Assembly: GCF_024297185.1 (NCBI RefSeq) | Contig: NZ_JANCTD010000003.1 | Span: 124,001-188,000, forward strand | Origin: Lewinella sp. JB7 | GTDB lineage: Bacteria > Bacteroidota > Bacteroidia > Chitinophagales > Saprospiraceae | DNA: 64,000 bases | Direction: 5' to 3' | Shown: positions 49,119 through 58,279 of the stretch, piece by piece | Numbering within the stretch: the stretch's first letter is position 1 | Layout of the letters: every line of letters begins with the position of its first letter | Notes under the pieces: generated by a model | What the model saw: the letters and a program-made list of their open reading frames with translations, nothing else | Database searches by the model: none | Told to the model about the DNA's origin: nothing | Program-made: the position numbers and the translations under genes

Positions 49119-51253
49119 TCCACTACCGGAAAGACACCGACCACATCGTCACGCTCATCCTCGATATGTCGGGCCGGTCGGGCAACCTGCTGAACCACCA
49201 GATCGTAGCCGCCTTCGCGCCGGTCATCGAGCACCTGAAAAAGGAGAAAGCGGCCGGTAAGCTCAACGGGGTGATCATCACCTCGGCCAAACAGGATTTT
49301 CTGGAGAGCGGCGACCTTGACTACCTCTACCGACTGGAAGAGCCGCTGCGGGCATTCGACGCCGCCCAGCAACTTAAAAAATTCTTGCGGGACCTGGAAG
49401 TACCGGGGGTACCCGTCGCCGCCGCCATCAACGGCGATGCACTCGGCACCGGCTTCGAACTTACGCTGGCCTGTCATTACCGGATCGCCATTGCGGACAA
49501 CAAATTACGTATGGGGCATCCGGAGGTAAAGATCGGCCTGATCCCCAGTGGTGGAGCCATCATTCGGCTCATGTGGCAACTGGGAATCGAACGGGCGTAC
49601 CCGCTGCTGCTAGAGGGTCGTAGGTATAGCCCCCAGGAAGCCCTCAAGGTGGGCATCATCGATGAATTAGCCGCCGATCGGGAAGAAATGTTGGCACGGG
49701 CCAAACGGTGGCTGCTCGAAAACCACGACGTTCGCCGCCCCTGGGACGACCCCAACGGCAGTATTCCCGGAGGAACGGCCGCCGACCCCAATCTGGGCCA
49801 CCGCATTCGCCTCCTGACGGCCCGGCTTTCGGCTCACACCAACGACCTCTACCCCGCCAAACGCGCCATCATCGACCTGCTGGCCGAAGGAAGCAAACTG
49901 GACTTCGCGACCGCCTACCGGCTCGACAGCCGGTACTACGCCCGGGTAGCCACTAACCCCGTCACCAAGAATATGATCTCCACCTTCTGGTTCGACAAGC
50001 AGGCCGTGCGTCGGGGCGTGGGCCGACCCAAAGGGTACGGCAAGTTCCGGGCCCGGAAGGTAGGAATCATCGGGGCGGGCCAGATGGGTTCCGGTATCGC
50101 CTTCCTTTGTCTGCGCAACGGTTTGGAAGTGGTCCTGAAGGATGTAAGTCAACCCATTGCCGACCGGGGTAAGGAATTCGTCGGGGACAAAATTGACGAA
50201 TACATCGAGCGGGGCACCTTCCAGCCGGAGGAGCGCGAACAACTTCTCGCAAGGATCACCACCACCAACCAGAGCACTTTGTTTGCGGATTGCGACATCG
50301 TAGTGGAGGCGGTTTTCGAAAATAAGTCGGTAAAAACCAAGGTGACCCGCGAGGCGGAGGAGCACCTGGACGAGTATTCGGTCTTCGCGACGAATACCCT
50401 CTCCATCCCGATCACCGAGTTGGGTAAGGAGAGCATGCGACCGGAGAACTACGTGGGCTTACACTTCTTTTCTCCCGCCGAAAAAACATCCGTCGTCGAA
50501 GTGGTGGTAGGTGACGCGACCAGCGACGAAACGGTGGCCCGCGCCTTTGATTTTGCCATCGGGATCCGCAAGCTTCCCGTCGTGGTCAAGGATAGCTGGG
50601 GCTTCTTTGCCGCACGGGTCCTGAATACCTACATCCTGGAGGGCATCACCATGCTGCGGGAGGGTTACCCCGCCGCCCTGATCGAAAACATGGGCCGTCA
50701 GGCCGGCATGAAGTCCGGCCCCCTGGCGCTGGCCGACGATCTCGGGCTCAAGCTGGTCCTGCGCTACGAGCAGCAGGCGGCCGAGCACTACGGACAGCGC
50801 TACCTGCAGCACCCGGCCGTTCCGGCACTCGAGCTGATGCGGGACGAACTGGAGCGCAGCGGAAAAAGCAAGCGGGTGGGCTTTTACGATTACGACCTCG
50901 GCGACAAGCCCCGCTTGTGGATGGGCCTGGCCCAGCACTTTCCCGTGACGAAAGAGGACTACGACCGCCCCCGGATGAAGGATCGTTTCCTCTTCGCCCA
51001 GGTGATCGAAGCGGGTTGGTGCCTGCAGGAGAACGTGATCGGGCACATCGAGGCCGCGAACCTGGCGAGCGTATACGGCTGGGGCTTTCCCGGGTATACC
51101 GGGGGCGTCATGCGCTATATTTATAGTTACGGGCACCAGGCGTTCATCGATCGCTGCGGGGAACTGAAGGAACGCTACGGCCAACGATTTACCGTACCCA
51201 AGTACCTCCGGAAGCTGGATGTTTCTACGTTGGCACCGGCCCAGCCCGAGTGA
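49115..51253 (+). CDS. fadJ: Bifunctional enoyl-CoA hydratase/3-hydroxyacyl-CoA dehydrogenase (FadJ-type)
   Basis: 712 residues. Crotonase domain (about 1-290) retains both catalytic glutamates: GTGFELTLACHYRIA and HPEVKIGLIPSGG. The dehydrogenase domain has VGIIGAGQMGSGIA (NAD binding) and the dyad His in VGLHFFSPAEK and Glu in VVEVVVG; the SPxEK variant is normal for FadJ/HADHA. It catalyses the second and third steps of beta-oxidation. It overlaps the preceding thiolase-like gene, forming an alpha/beta-type operon; the absence of an active thiolase means the last step must be done by another protein. Confidence 0.92.
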   Translation: MIHYRKDTDHIVTLILDMSGRSGNLLNHQIVAAFAPVIEHLKKEKAAGKLNGVIITSAKQDFLESGDLDYLYRLEEPLRAFDAAQQLKKFLRDLEVPGVPVAAAINGDALGTGFELTLACHYRIAIADNKLRMGHPEVKIGLIPSGGAIIRLMWQLGIERAYPLLLEGRRYSPQEALKVGIIDELAADREEMLARAKRWLLENHDVRRPWDDPNGSIPGGTAADPNLGHRIRLLTARLSAHTNDLYPAKRAIIDLLAEGSKLDFATAYRLDSRYYARVATNPVTKNMISTFWFDKQAVRRGVGRPKGYGKFRARKVGIIGAGQMGSGIAFLCLRNGLEVVLKDVSQPIADRGKEFVGDKIDEYIERGTFQPEEREQLLARITTTNQSTLFADCDIVVEAVFENKSVKTKVTREAEEHLDEYSVFATNTLSIPITELGKESMRPENYVGLHFFSPAEKTSVVEVVVGDATSDETVARAFDFAIGIRKLPVVVKDSWGFFAARVLNTYILEGITMLREGYPAALIENMGRQAGMKSGPLALADDLGLKLVLRYEQQAAEHYGQRYLQHPAVPALELMRDELERSGKSKRVGFYDYDLGDKPRLWMGLAQHFPVTKEDYDRPRMKDRFLFAQVIEAGWCLQENVIGHIEAANLASVYGWGFPGYTGGVMRYIYSYGHQAFIDRCGELKERYGQRFTVPKYLRKLDVSTLAPAQPE

Positions 51254-51386
51254 TTTATTCCATATAAGAAATTTTCGGACCTCATTTCTGCTCCGCAACA
51301 AATGTTGTTAAATTTCAGTTGACACGTATTAGGTGCCCGCCAGAACCCTATTACACTAGAGCGGTTGCTTATTACCCTGTCGATGT

Positions 51387-53189
51387 ATGCCGGAACTTGC
51401 TGAAGCCCTGGTAAAAATTCTGGAGACGGTTCCTTTTCCTGCTTTCGTCGCCCTCAGCGACGGCAGCATCGTCGTTGCCAACTCCTCGCTCACCGGCATC
51501 TCCGGGCAGCCCGACCTGGCCACTATGGACCGGACCCTTTACGGGCTAGGCATCTTCCACAATCCGGCGGAGTACCGGGGTTTCCTGCAGAGTTTCAAGC
51601 ACGGTGGTGGGCCCCGGCGGCTCGTGCTGCCCGTCGGTCGGTTCGGCAGCGACCACCGCCCCCTCGTCCTTTTCGCCTCGCGGATCGAGTACGCGGGTGA
51701 GTCGGCCCTCTGTGGCATCATTACCCGGAACGCAAACGGTGGCGGCGCGGAAACCATTCGCGAGTACACCCCCTCCGGCAACGACGATCTCCTTGACAAA
51801 CTTGGCTGCTTCACGATGCGCGTGGACGCGGAAGGCAAATTGCTTTACGTCAATTTTCCCATGCAACTCGAGCTGGGCATTCAGCGCAAAAAACAGTTGC
51901 CCCACCTGACCCGGATCGATGCGGAGAACGATTCGGCGGCGATCAAAAGATTGCTTGAGCTGGCCCGCAATCACGGTTCTACTACGTACGAGACCACTTA
52001 CCAGCGCGAAAACGGCACCTTGATCCCGGTGGAGGCGCTGGTGAAGGCCATGCGTAAGCCCGAGTACGACGGTCAGTTTCTTATCACCGCCTTCGACATT
52101 ACGGAGAAGCGACGTGCCCAGCGGGAACTCCAAACCCTGGAGATCGAAAATGAGAAATTACTCCTGCAACTGGAAAGCAGGGCGGCACAGGTGGATACCA
52201 AGCCCGCGTCCCAGGACAGCCAGCGCATCATCAGTGAAAGCCCGGCTTACGTTCGGGTACTCCGGCAGATCGAACAGGTAGCCTCCACCAACAGTACCGT
52301 ACTGATCACCGGGGAGACGGGCACGGGTAAGGAACTCATCGCAAGGGCCATTCACGCGGCCAGCCGGCGGGCTGCCCGACCGCTCGTGATCCTGAACTGC
52401 GGCGCGCTGCCGGCCGAATTGATCGAGAGCGAATTATTCGGATACCGAAAGGGTGCCTTCACGGGCGCGCGTGGCGATCACCTGGGTCGGTTTGAACTGG
52501 CGGACGAGGGTACCCTTTTCCTCGACGAAATCGGAGAAATGCCGATGCTGTTGCAGACCCGACTGCTGCGCGTGCTCCAGGACGGTGAGTTTACCCCACT
52601 CGGCGCCCGGGAGAGCGTACACACGAACGTACGCATCATTGCGGCGACGAACCGTGATCTCCGGAAGCGGGTAGCCGAAGGAACGTTTCGGTCGGACCTG
52701 TACTTTCGACTCAACGTTTTTCCCATCCACAGCGTACCGTTGCGGGACCGGCCGGAAGATATTCCGGTACTGGTGGACCACTTTATCCGGAAGTATGCCC
52801 CACCCCACCGGGCGCGCCCCGTATTACGACCCCACGACCTGGCCCGGCTGGCCGACTATCCCTTCGACGGAAATGTCCGGGAGTTGGAGAACATCATTCA
52901 GCGTGCCCTGATCGTAAGCAGCGGAAAATACCTGGAGATCAACCTGGAGAGCTACATCACTGCTTCATCTTCTGCCACCGCCCCGGCAGCCGCGGTTCAG
53001 GTTCCCCTGCCCGGTCAGGTCCTCGACTTTACCGAAATGCAACGACAGCACATTCAATCCGTGCTCAACCTGACGGACGGCAAGGTGAGTGGCAAGGGAG
53101 GCGCGGCCGAGATACTGGGGCTTAATCCTCAGACGCTCTTCAGCAAGATGCGGAAGTTAGGGATCGACCGTCGGGGGGCTAAATCTTAG
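51387..53189 (+). CDS. PAS-domain sigma-54-dependent transcription activator
   Basis: 600 residues. Two PAS-like domains (about 1-140 and 140-250) precede a short coiled linker, then the AAA+ central domain: Walker A GETGTGKE (309-316), the sigma-54 contact loop GAFTGA (356-361), Walker B LFLDEIGEM, and the LNVFPI... region. A Fis-type helix-turn-helix (AEILGLNPQTLFSKMRKLGI) ends the protein. It should activate sigma-54 promoters in response to signals sensed by PAS domains. Its last 4 nt overlap the convergent CheB-CheR gene. No sigma-54 promoter is evident in the window. Confidence 0.93.
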   Translation: MPELAEALVKILETVPFPAFVALSDGSIVVANSSLTGISGQPDLATMDRTLYGLGIFHNPAEYRGFLQSFKHGGGPRRLVLPVGRFGSDHRPLVLFASRIEYAGESALCGIITRNANGGGAETIREYTPSGNDDLLDKLGCFTMRVDAEGKLLYVNFPMQLELGIQRKKQLPHLTRIDAENDSAAIKRLLELARNHGSTTYETTYQRENGTLIPVEALVKAMRKPEYDGQFLITAFDITEKRRAQRELQTLEIENEKLLLQLESRAAQVDTKPASQDSQRIISESPAYVRVLRQIEQVASTNSTVLITGETGTGKELIARAIHAASRRAARPLVILNCGALPAELIESELFGYRKGAFTGARGDHLGRFELADEGTLFLDEIGEMPMLLQTRLLRVLQDGEFTPLGARESVHTNVRIIAATNRDLRKRVAEGTFRSDLYFRLNVFPIHSVPLRDRPEDIPVLVDHFIRKYAPPHRARPVLRPHDLARLADYPFDGNVRELENIIQRALIVSSGKYLEINLESYITASSSATAPAAAVQVPLPGQVLDFTEMQRQHIQSVLNLTDGKVSGKGGAAEILGLNPQTLFSKMRKLGIDRRGAKS

Positions 53190-56100
53190 TCAGTCACCTC
53201 GAAACTTACGAGTTCCAGCTTATCCTTGAGGAATACCGGGCGGTACACCAGATTCAAATCCGTATCGTCCTGCAGCAGCTCCTGCACCGGATAGGTCACC
53301 TCGACCTGCAGCTCACCCTCCCGAATCCTCCGTACCGCTTCCCGGAAGCGGTTCATACCCGCCTCGGACAAAAACTCCGACATGGGCTGTTGCACGAAGC
53401 GGTCCCGGTTGCGATCAAAACGTTCGCTGTTGTTGACCATCACGAGGCGTTCTTCCTCTACGTTTATCAGGCCCGCGTTGACTTGCAGGTTCGACAGCAT
53501 GCGTTCGTAGCGCTCAATCGTCTGGATCGACTCCTTGCGTTCTTTTTCGGCCGTTGTGATGTCGTGCAGAATCAGCATGGCTTCTTCCACCACGTCCGGG
53601 GTCCGGGTAATCTCCATGGACTTTACAATCGGGATGATCTCAACTTCAATACTTAGCGTCGTATCCGCCCGGGTCTTAATCGCCAGATTCACGATGTTTA
53701 CCCGGCTTTTGTCGAAAGTATTGCGCAGACTTTCGCTGAAGCGGACCTTGTCCTGGGCCGTAGCCACCAGATCGATGAAGTAACACTTCAAAAGGTCCTC
53801 CCGGGTGTATCCGGGCAGCGGCCGGTTAATGTCCGCGATCCGGCTGTTTTCACTCACCACCGTAATCACCTCCTGGGTGTTGTGAAAGATGGCTTCATAG
53901 TGGGTAGCCATGCTGGTCAGCCGGTTGCGGGTCTGTACCAGATCGTTGATGTCTACGAAGGTGATGACCACGCCCTCCATTTCGTTGCGATCGGTGACGT
54001 AGGGATGCATACGTAACAAATAGAAATCGCCGCTGCGGTGTTGGATTTCTTCGTCCAGCCGCGTATTCCCCTCGAGTACCTGCCGGCAGAGATTATCAAT
54101 GGACAGATTGATGAAGGGACTCGCGAAGGCCGTAATGGGGCGGCCCAGGTCGGAAGTATGCAGGTCGAACAGCCGGCCCACCCCCGGAGTGAATCTCCGG
54201 ATCTTCAGTTCGTTATCCACGAATATGGTGCTGATCTGCGTACTCTTCAGCAGGTTGTTGATGTCATTATTGATGTCATTCAGTTCCTCGTTCTTGCGCT
54301 GGAACTCGCTGTTAACGGTGTACAACTCCTCGTTGACGGATTGCAGCTCTTCATTGGTGCTCTGCATTTCCTCGTTGGAGGCCAACAATTCGCGGTTGCT
54401 GGACTGGAGTTCCTCGTTCGTAGCCTCCAGTTCGTTGTACAGCTTGTGGGCCCGCTGCTCCGACCGGAGCAACTCCGTTTGCAGCTCCCGTATCTTCTCC
54501 TTCAGCCGGGTAGTTACGGAATAAACTTCCGCCCCGTCCCCGGGTCCGTTCTCCTCGGAAACTTCAGCGGGCAGAAACTCAAGAGCGGCCACGGACTGTC
54601 CGGCGCCGGGAAAGTCCTGCACCGAGAAGCGGACGCGCATCCAGCGCTCCGCCTGTCCTTCGCCGGCAACGTTAATGCGTTCGAAGACACCACTGCCGCG
54701 CGAGGTCAGAACCCGGTCGACGCCAAGCGTGAGGATAATCTGTACGTCGTCATTCACGACGGTGGTCAGCGAAAGGTGGGCGTCAAAACGGGGCATCTGC
54801 AGGATGCCGGTAAAATCTCCATTGAGGTACAGGATGTTATAGTCCTTATCGACGAAGAGGGTCGCGGGGGCATACCGTTCGGCTAGGTAGCGGGCGAAAA
54901 TATCCATAGTAGGCTCGCCGGCACCGGCCGGCTGTTGTTTAGGACGATCCACGATCGGAATAGTGGCGGGTGTAGGGTGTGCAGTGGTTGTTCCCCGCGG
55001 CCTGATCCCCGGTCCGATGGGTTGAAAGACCGGTGCCACCGCCTTCCCCGTTACGGTCTTTGCCCCCAGACGCTTCCGGTAAATCTTCCACCGGTGATCG
55101 ATGGGTTCGAAGGCTGATTTCAGGGAGGCCAGGTTTTCACTGGGACCCAGAAAGAGGTATCCGGAAGGATTCAGGCCGAAGTGAAAATTAGCCAGTACCC
55201 GTTGCTGGGTGTCGGAGTTGATGTAGATCAGAAAATTACGGCAGGAGAGTAGATCGATCCGGATGAACGGCGGATCATCCAGGAGATTCTGGATGGCAAA
55301 GAGAATGTTTTCCTTCAGCTCCGGCCGTATCCGGTATCCCTGGGTCCGGGGAATAAAGTACCGCTGCAAATAGGTTTCGGGCAAGTCGGCCGCGATGGTA
55401 TTGTCGTACTCCCCCCGGGAGGCAAAAACGATGGAATTGCGGTCGACGTCGGAGCCGAAGATCTTGTAGGAACACGCTACCTGATGATTCTCCACGTATT
55501 CTTGCATCAGAATGGCGATGGAATAGGCCTCCTCGCCCGTAGAGCAGGACGGTACCCACACCCGCACCTCCTCATTTTCGGAACGGCCCGCAAACAATTG
55601 AGGAATGATGGTATCGCGTAGGATGTCGAAGGCCTCCCGGTCGCGGAAGAACCGGGTCACGCCGATCAGGAAACTTTGCCGGAGCTTCTGCAGTTCCTCC
55701 TCGTCGTCGAGGGTGGCTTTAATGTAGTCCGAGAGATTCTCGGACGGAGAGAGCAGCAAGCGTTTTTCGATCCGGCGCAGGATAGTCGCCTGACGGTAGT
55801 GACCAAAATCGATGCGGGAGGTCACGCGAATGCGGTCCAGCAACTTGCGCAACAATTCCGCCTCGTTCAGTTCGGCCAGTTGTTTCGTTTCCTGCTGTAC
55901 GATCGGTGCCTTGCGCAACATCATGGCCAGGCGGCTGGCGAGCATGGCGGGGGGCAGCGTGACGTCGGCAATGTGCTGGCGCACCACGGCGTTCGGCATT
56001 CCGTTAAACTGGGCCGAGTCCGGATGCTGCACCAGGACCAGGCCACCGCGAGCCTTGATCTCCTTCATTCCGCGACTGCCGTCGGTTCCCATTCCGGACA

Positions 56101-56470
56101 GGACGATTCCGATTGCGTCTTCGCCGCGGGATTCGGCCAGGCTAAAGAAAAAGTCGTCGATGGGCAGGTAAAGACTGTCTCGCTGGGTCTCCCGGGGCCT
56201 CAGCCACAGCATGTCGCCCACACGAATATCTGAGTCGGGCTGCTTTACGTAGACGTGATCGGGCTCCGGAAGCGTATCCTCCGTAAGTGCGATGACGGGC
56301 ATGCGCGACGATCGTTGCAGAATGTCGGCCATGGAACTTTTGTGATCCATCGACAGGTGTTGCACCACGACGAAAGCGACACCTACCCGGTCCGGCAGCT
56401 CGGCGAAGAACGACTCCAGTGCCTGCAGCCCGCCCGCCGAAGCCCCGATTCCCACAATTCTAACGGCCAT
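53186..56470 (-). CDS. CheB-CheR-PAS fusion signalling protein
   Basis: 1094 residues from ATG 56470 (MAVRIVGIGASAGG). Order of domains: CheB methylesterase (catalytic Ser11 in GASAGG, His in QHLSMDH, Asp in GMGTDGSRG), CheR methyltransferase (HYRQATILRRIEKRL, SCSTGEEAYSIA), a coiled-coil linker with LYTVNSEFQRKNEEL-type heptads near 660-730, then PAS domains to the end. There is no kinase domain at the C-terminus, so it is the short version of the CheB/CheR/PAS class. No chemoreceptors or flagellar genes are near, so the target is unknown. Confidence 0.92.
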   Translation of the reverse strand: MAVRIVGIGASAGGLQALESFFAELPDRVGVAFVVVQHLSMDHKSSMADILQRSSRMPVIALTEDTLPEPDHVYVKQPDSDIRVGDMLWLRPRETQRDSLYLPIDDFFFSLAESRGEDAIGIVLSGMGTDGSRGMKEIKARGGLVLVQHPDSAQFNGMPNAVVRQHIADVTLPPAMLASRLAMMLRKAPIVQQETKQLAELNEAELLRKLLDRIRVTSRIDFGHYRQATILRRIEKRLLLSPSENLSDYIKATLDDEEELQKLRQSFLIGVTRFFRDREAFDILRDTIIPQLFAGRSENEEVRVWVPSCSTGEEAYSIAILMQEYVENHQVACSYKIFGSDVDRNSIVFASRGEYDNTIAADLPETYLQRYFIPRTQGYRIRPELKENILFAIQNLLDDPPFIRIDLLSCRNFLIYINSDTQQRVLANFHFGLNPSGYLFLGPSENLASLKSAFEPIDHRWKIYRKRLGAKTVTGKAVAPVFQPIGPGIRPRGTTTAHPTPATIPIVDRPKQQPAGAGEPTMDIFARYLAERYAPATLFVDKDYNILYLNGDFTGILQMPRFDAHLSLTTVVNDDVQIILTLGVDRVLTSRGSGVFERINVAGEGQAERWMRVRFSVQDFPGAGQSVAALEFLPAEVSEENGPGDGAEVYSVTTRLKEKIRELQTELLRSEQRAHKLYNELEATNEELQSSNRELLASNEEMQSTNEELQSVNEELYTVNSEFQRKNEELNDINNDINNLLKSTQISTIFVDNELKIRRFTPGVGRLFDLHTSDLGRPITAFASPFINLSIDNLCRQVLEGNTRLDEEIQHRSGDFYLLRMHPYVTDRNEMEGVVITFVDINDLVQTRNRLTSMATHYEAIFHNTQEVITVVSENSRIADINRPLPGYTREDLLKCYFIDLVATAQDKVRFSESLRNTFDKSRVNIVNLAIKTRADTTLSIEVEIIPIVKSMEITRTPDVVEEAMLILHDITTAEKERKESIQTIERYERMLSNLQVNAGLINVEEERLVMVNNSERFDRNRDRFVQQPMSEFLSEAGMNRFREAVRRIREGELQVEVTYPVQELLQDDTDLNLVYRPVFLKDKLELVSFEVTD

Positions 56471-56575
56471 ACCTACTTTCTGTATACGGAGAAGCCTACT
56501 CCCGATTGGGTAGCCTGGCACATAGCAAAACACACCAACGCCGGACCTAACCGGACCAACAAATCCGTTACTCGG

Positions 56576-56941
56576 CTAATCCAGGTCAAAGTTACTCCAA
56601 ATAGACTTCCACTCGTTAAGGTACTGTTGATCGGGACAAGTATCGGCAATCATCATCGCTCCCAATTTTACCTGATAGGAAATCACCTCCGGAAGTAGCG
56701 TGGCGTGCAGCACTTCCAGATCCTGCTGCAATTCCCCGTCGGAACGAGCCAACTCCCTACGGAAATAGGCCAGCTTCTGCCGGGTAATGCGCCAGGTCTG
56801 TTGGAGATGACTCTGCAGGGCGGGCGGAATGGGTAAGGTATCGATCATCGCAACCACACGCACGGACTGCCCATTAAGGCGGTCGATGTACGCGATTGTG
56901 CTGTTGCCAAAGCTCGAATTGGCGTCCTGAACGTTAGACAT
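56576..56941 (-). CDS. Unknown helical protein between the two CheB-type genes
   Basis: 121 residues, predicted to be almost wholly helical and soluble. It starts MSNVQDANSSFGN and ends WKSIWSNFDLD; the central part QSHLQQTWRITRQKLAYFRREL could form a long amphipathic helix. No family is recognised. It lies between the CheB-CheR-PAS gene (105 nt downstream) and the CheB gene (upstream across an AT-rich stretch), all minus strand, so a role in that signalling set is suggested by position only. Confidence 0.55.
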   Translation of the reverse strand: MSNVQDANSSFGNSTIAYIDRLNGQSVRVVAMIDTLPIPPALQSHLQQTWRITRQKLAYFRRELARSDGELQQDLEVLHATLLPEVISYQVKLGAMMIADTCPDQQYLNEWKSIWSNFDLD

Positions 56942-57121
56942 GAGAGTAGGGTGTAGGTGTAAGAGATGCCCCCTACCGTAGCAAACACTGTGCCACTATA
57001 TACAACACGCTGACTATCAGTGTAAAGGTAAATTTTATCGCGTCTACAATATGAGAAAATTGGGGATTAGACACTATTTCATAATTGAGCTTATTAAACT
57101 TAATAAATTATTATATAAAGC
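56942..57121. other. AT-rich intergenic stretch
   Basis: 180 nt between the CheB gene and the orphan gene, strikingly richer in A+T than its surroundings, mainly 57010-57121. It contains the inverted repeat TTATTAA-AC-TTAATAA (57091-57106) and, on the minus strand, TACCTTTA near 57020, a near-match to the -7 box, which may drive the orphan. No coding frame is visible. Confidence 0.6.
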
Positions 57122-58183
57122 TTAAGCTTCCGGCAGTATACTGTTGTGTTTAATCCCCATCGCGTGGTCCGATTGGTCACTCGACCTAATAAATCGCTGA
57201 ACCTGCAGGGCCTGCTGTTCGTACTGCCGGGCACTTTTCCGGTATTCCGCGGCCGTGTTGTCGTTGCCCCCGTCGGGTAGTCGGTCGGCCATTCGTTCGA
57301 GCAACAGCCTGCTTTCTTCCAATCCACGCATCAGCTCCCACATAGTCTTTTCCACCTCATCCCGTAGACTGGTGATCAGCGACTCCGCGGTATGCGCGTG
57401 ACCGGTGTGACAGCGGAACCGAATGAGCTTCCCCTCTACAAACTGGGTTAGTGCTCCATGGCATTCCGGGCAAGTAAGCGGAGAAGCACCCCCGTGGTCG
57501 AGAATGCCCATATTAAGTCCATTACGCCCCTTGGCGATCTCAATCTCGATCTGCAACAGTTCCCGGTCGCTCAGCGCGGCACTCTCCTTTGCCGGCACGA
57601 TCTCCTGCCGGCAGAGTGTTCCCAGCAGTTCACCGATTCGGGCGGCGGGAAGGCAGTAGTCCACCTCACAGTACCGCATCACCCCCTCCGGCATATCGGC
57701 GAAGGCCGCCTCCGCGGGATCCTGTACGATAGCCACCCCACCCTGCCGCTTAATCGTCCACATGCCGGAGGTACCGTCGTTCAGCGCACCGCTGAGCACG
57801 ATGCCCACGACGCGTTCGAAGTACGCATAAGCGGCCGCCCGGAAGAGGGTATCGACGGCGGGGCGGAACCGGTTTTCCCGGGGGCCCTTCGATATCACCA
57901 GGCGGTCGTTTTCCACTAACAGGTGACGGTCGGCCTGGGGTAAATAGATGGTCCCGGGCCGGATCTCTTCCCCATTCTCGCCCGTCTCGACCCGCAGGGC
58001 GGTGTGATCGCGCAGAATCGCGTCCAGCCTACTCACCCGGTACGGCGGCATATGCTGCACGATAAATATGGCGGCCGGCAGATCCGCCGGGAGGGGCCTT
58101 ACCAGTTCAAGAATAGCCTCCAATCCACCGGCCGATGCTCCGACGACGACAATATTCCGGTAATTGGGGTGAAGTGTTTGCAT
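57122..58183 (-). CDS. cheB: CheB protein-glutamate methylesterase
   Basis: 353 residues from ATG 58183 (MQTLHPNYRNIVVVGASAGG). Catalytic Ser17 in GASAGG, His in VQHMPPYR and Asp in GALNDGTSGM give the methylesterase triad. It lacks a response-regulator receiver domain. The C-terminal third carries a zinc-like motif CPECHGALTQFVEGKLIRFRCHTGH (four Cys/His ligands) and then a helical tail. Receiver-less CheB with this tail occurs in many non-motile bacteria. A perfect -7 box lies 4 nt before the ATG, supporting this start over longer ones. Confidence 0.9.
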   Translation of the reverse strand: MQTLHPNYRNIVVVGASAGGLEAILELVRPLPADLPAAIFIVQHMPPYRVSRLDAILRDHTALRVETGENGEEIRPGTIYLPQADRHLLVENDRLVISKGPRENRFRPAVDTLFRAAAYAYFERVVGIVLSGALNDGTSGMWTIKRQGGVAIVQDPAEAAFADMPEGVMRYCEVDYCLPAARIGELLGTLCRQEIVPAKESAALSDRELLQIEIEIAKGRNGLNMGILDHGGASPLTCPECHGALTQFVEGKLIRFRCHTGHAHTAESLITSLRDEVEKTMWELMRGLEESRLLLERMADRLPDGGNDNTAAEYRKSARQYEQQALQVQRFIRSSDQSDHAMGIKHNSILPEA

Positions 58184-58187
58184 ACGG

Positions 58188-58195
58188 CAAAGGTA
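58188..58195 (-). promoter_or_regulatory. Bacteroidota -7 box TACCTTTG for the CheB gene
   Basis: Exact TAnnTTTG match ending 4 nt before ATG 58183, predicting a leaderless transcript and defining the start codon. Confidence 0.55.
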
Positions 58196-58279
58196 CGGGG
58201 CGGCGGAGCGCAGGACCAGCGAATTTACGCAAAGGTGCGGAGAGCGGGTTATACCTTGGTCCCACCCTTCGACCTTAGC

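Noticed and set aside
50455-50520. Loss of a catalytic histidine in the FadJ-like dehydrogenase (SPAEK rather than NPVHR)
   Set aside because: Glu or Asp at this place is normal for FadJ and mitochondrial HADHA; the true dyad His in GLHFF and Glu in VVEVV are both present.
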